Source of the DNA: CBDDFQ01 sp965227035
GTDB lineage: Bacteria > Pseudomonadota > Gammaproteobacteria > Burkholderiales > Burkholderiaceae_C
Assembly: GCA_965227035.1 (NCBI GenBank)
Contig: OZ245724.1
Span: forward strand, 744,001 to 808,000
Direction: 5' to 3'
Length of the DNA stretch: 64,000 nucleotides
A model generated the notes under the pieces. The model saw only the letters and a program-made list of their open reading frames with translations, was not told where the DNA came from and made no database searches. This document shows positions 61,975 to 64,000 of the stretch, one piece after another; position 1 is the stretch's first letter, and every line of letters starts with the position of its first letter. Made by a program: the position numbers and the translations under genes.

Positions 61975-62631
61975 ATGGCTAAAGCGGTTTTGACGATCAG
62001 CAGCAAGAACTACGGCGCGTGGGCGTTGCGGGGGTGGCTGATGGCGAGGCTGGCCGGGCTGGAGTTCACCGATAAGGTCATCTCGCCCGATGATCCGGCC
62101 ATGAAGGCCGAGATGCTGTTGCTCTCGTCCTCGATGCTGGTTCCCTCGCTGAACCACAACGGCATCACCGTTTGGGACACGCTGGCCATTGGCGAATACC
62201 TCAACGAAATCAAGCCGAAAGCGGGATTGCTGCCCGCCGACATGAAGGCGCGTGCGCATTGCCGCGCGGTCTGCGGCGAAATGCATTCCGGTTTTTCTGC
62301 GATGCGCGGATCGCTTCCGATGAACATCAAGGGGCACTTCCCGTCGTTCAAGATCTGGTCGCGCGCGCAGGCCGATATCGACCGTGTCATCGCCATCTGG
62401 AAGGATTGCCTCGCCGTGTATGGCGGCCCGTATCTCTTCGGCAAACAGCCCACCATGGCCGACGCGATGTACGCCCCGGTGGTGACCCGTTTCCTCACCT
62501 ACGATGTGTCCATAGACAAGGTTTGCTCGGCGTACGCCAAGCGCATCATGGAGCTGCCCGCAATGCAGGAATGGGTGAACGCTGCGAAGACCGAGCCCGA
62601 TGAAATCGACGAGCTCGACGCAGAGTTCTGA
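61975..62631 (+). CDS. Glutathione S-transferase family protein
   Basis: The 218-residue protein has the two-domain GST pattern, with AVLTISSKNYGAWALRGWL at the N-terminus carrying the expected Tyr/Ser glutathione contact and VPSLNHNGITVWDTLAIGEY as the fold edge. The C-terminal helical domain contains KQPTMADAMYAPVVTRFL. It is divergent from phaZ and has an AGGTGA ribosome site. The substrate is unknown. Confidence 0.86.
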   Translation: MAKAVLTISSKNYGAWALRGWLMARLAGLEFTDKVISPDDPAMKAEMLLLSSSMLVPSLNHNGITVWDTLAIGEYLNEIKPKAGLLPADMKARAHCRAVCGEMHSGFSAMRGSLPMNIKGHFPSFKIWSRAQADIDRVIAIWKDCLAVYGGPYLFGKQPTMADAMYAPVVTRFLTYDVSIDKVCSAYAKRIMELPAMQEWVNAAKTEPDEIDELDAEF

Positions 62632-62668
62632 GTCGAAGGTTGAACGAAAAGACTTCAAGGCTTCCCGT

Positions 62669-63097
62669 TTATTTTTCCGGCCAGGGGGTCGGATCGGGGA
62701 TCGGGCATACCGGATCGACATCGATCGATCCGAAATCTGCGGGTGACACGATCTCGAGATATTCCATGTCGGGTGAGTAATCGAACAGGAAGTGCTTGAT
62801 GCCAGGGCGCTGGTGGACCACATCGCCAGCTTCGACCAGCGTCTCCTTGTCTTCGTACATGAACTTCGCCCAGCCCTTGAGCATGTAGACGATCTGGAAA
62901 TCCGCTTCATGGCGGTGCCAGCCAGTGCCCTTTTCTGGTGCCAGATTGGCCTTCACCAGATGCGCGATGACTTTTCCGTTCGTCGCGTCGGCAACGCCGA
63001 GATCCCGGTAAAGAAAAAAATCACGCAGACCTCCGGAAACAAACTTCGTGTCCGCCGGTTTGACGTGGGAGAACTTGGTCGTGGTTCGATCGAGCAT
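62669..63097 (-). CDS. Cupin domain protein
   Basis: The 142-residue protein is one cupin barrel with metal-binding HRHEADFQIVYMLKGW (motif 1) and HQRPGIKHFLFDYSPDMEYL (motif 2). Such single-cupin proteins bind or oxidise small substrates. The start at 63097 has GAGGAGAGG upstream. Function is unknown. Confidence 0.82.
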   Translation of the reverse strand: MLDRTTTKFSHVKPADTKFVSGGLRDFFLYRDLGVADATNGKVIAHLVKANLAPEKGTGWHRHEADFQIVYMLKGWAKFMYEDKETLVEAGDVVHQRPGIKHFLFDYSPDMEYLEIVSPADFGSIDVDPVCPIPDPTPWPEK

Positions 63098-63240
63098 GGG
63101 GCCTCTCCTCTGTTCAACATGAATGCTGCACTGCAACACAGGCTAGCACAAAGTTTTCCAAAACACACCTCCGCAGGTCGGCTGAATCGGGGCTTGGCAG
63201 CGTGCAATTTGCGGTTCGGTGTGTCGGGGATAATCAGGCC

Positions 63241-64000
63241 ATGAGCGGCAACACCTTCGGACATCTCTTCGCAGTCACCAACTTCGGCGAATCGCACGGC
63301 CCAGCGGTCGGATGCGTCATCGACGGCTGCCCTCCCGGCATGGAATTGAGCGAGGCCGATATCCAGCCCGATCTGGATAGGCGTCGCCCCGGAACCAGCC
63401 GCTTCGTGACCCAGCGCAACGAGCCCGATGCCGTGGAAATTTTGAGCGGCGTGTACGAAGGAAAAACCACCGGCACGCCCATCTGCCTGCTCATCAAGAA
63501 CACCGACCAGCGCAGCAAGGACTACGGAAACATCCTTCAGACCTTCCGCCCCGGTCACGCCGACTACACCTACTTCAAGAAATACGGCATCCGCGATCCT
63601 CGCGGTGGCGGTCGTTCATCGGCGCGACTGACAGCGCCCATGGTGGCTGCGGGCGCAGTCGCCAAGAAGTGGCTCAAGGCGAAATTCGACATGCAGTTTC
63701 GCGGGCACATGACACAGGTCGGAGACATCGCGATTCCCTTCGAGTCGTGGGATCACGTGCCGAACAACGCGTTCTTCGCGCCCATTGCGGACACCTCGCA
63801 TCTCGAGGCTTACCTCGACACGTTGCGCAAGGCAGGAGACTCCTGCGGTGCGCGTCTCCGAGTCACTGCCACGAACATGCCGGTGGGTCTCGGCCAACCG
63901 CTGTTCGACAAACTCGATGCAGACATCGCGTACGCCATGATGGGCATCAACGCAGTGAAGGGCGTCGAAATCGGCGCCGGCTTCGCTAGCGTCACCGCGC
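63241..64000 (+). CDS. aroC: Chorismate synthase (3' end beyond window)
   Basis: The visible 253 codons begin with the chorismate synthase N-terminus, TNFGESHGPAVGCVIDG at about residues 13-29. They continue with RPGHADYTYFKKYG near 102 and the flavin/phosphate-binding DPRGGGRSSARLTAPM near 120. The enzyme turns EPSP (made by AroA in this window) into chorismate using reduced FMN. No stop occurs before base 64000, consistent with a usual length near 360. Confidence 0.95.
   Translation, partial: MSGNTFGHLFAVTNFGESHGPAVGCVIDGCPPGMELSEADIQPDLDRRRPGTSRFVTQRNEPDAVEILSGVYEGKTTGTPICLLIKNTDQRSKDYGNILQTFRPGHADYTYFKKYGIRDPRGGGRSSARLTAPMVAAGAVAKKWLKAKFDMQFRGHMTQVGDIAIPFESWDHVPNNAFFAPIADTSHLEAYLDTLRKAGDSCGARLRVTATNMPVGLGQPLFDKLDADIAYAMMGINAVKGVEIGAGFASVTA

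Noticed and set aside
1..64000. CRISPR arrays, tRNA genes, rRNA genes or insertion sequences
   Set aside because: None recognised by reading; no direct-repeat/spacer pattern, no tRNA-like cloverleaf apart from the tmRNA, and no transposase.

Overview
The window looks like a chromosomal segment of a betaproteobacterium of the order Burkholderiales (Alcaligenaceae/Burkholderiaceae-like). Base composition is GC-rich throughout. The gene order gyrA-serC-pheA-tyrA-aroA/cmk-rpsA-ihfB-lapA-lapB is characteristic of the order. Two Bug-type (TctC-like) solute-binding proteins, several LysR regulators, an intracellular PHB depolymerase and a small OmpA protein fit the same group. No rRNA, tRNA, CRISPR array, prophage or insertion sequence was recognised. 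Coding density is very high and no intergenic gap exceeds about 300 bp once the tmRNA is counted.

Layout. (1) 1-4.8 kb: a MarR-like regulator (probably cut by the window edge) translationally coupled to a large 5-oxoprolinase/hydantoinase A+B fusion, then a DinB-like protein. (2) 4.8-10.9 kb, minus strand: a complete Mrp/Mnh/Pha multisubunit cation/proton antiporter operon with a fused A-B subunit followed by C, D, E, F and G, each overlapping the next by 1-4 bases. (3) 11.0-23.2 kb, minus strand: a core block with comEA-like, lapB, lapA, ihfB, rpsA, a fused aroA-cmk, tyrA, pheA, serC and gyrA. It covers aromatic amino acid and serine synthesis, translation, DNA topology and LPS assembly control. 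(4) 23.4-26.0 kb, plus strand: ompA, ubiG, gph and the tmRNA gene ssrA. (5) 26.0-36.1 kb: an accessory-looking stretch with a Fic AMPylase that has its own operator array, a lone GAF protein, a secreted alpha/beta hydrolase, dusC, a DUF2726-like membrane protein, an RsuA-type pseudouridine synthase and a tight five-gene plus-strand operon (beta-propeller, polysaccharide deacetylase, sterol-desaturase family, EI24, CinA-N). (6) 36.2-41.1 kb: the nitrogen-control cluster glnA, a small periplasmic protein, ntrB and ntrC, with a sigma-54 promoter and NtrC-like sites upstream of glnA. (7) 41.1-64 kb: mixed metabolism. This holds xthA, a metallophosphoesterase, a LysR/aldo-keto reductase pair, PhoD, a Bug protein, an alcohol dehydrogenase, an FAH-family protein with a LysR, an ECF sigma/anti-sigma pair with a DUF3455 lipoprotein, folA-thyA, a GlcD-like dehydrogenase, a YihY/BrkB membrane protein, a CBS protein, a second Bug protein with adenosine deaminase, PHB depolymerase, GST, a cupin and the start of aroC.

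How the genes work together. AroA/Cmk, TyrA, PheA and (at the far end) AroC are consecutive steps around chorismate and its branches to Phe and Tyr. SerC supplies serine and PLP precursors. GlnA with NtrB/NtrC forms a self-contained nitrogen-sensing loop. FolA and ThyA form the thymidylate/folate cycle. The most interesting non-core signals are the operator array and apparently leaderless promoter of fic, the dusC gene that seems to lack a canonical start codon, the short tandem repeats between gyrA and serC and inside the gyrA 3' end, and the uncharacterised five-gene envelope-type operon at 31.5-36.1 kb.
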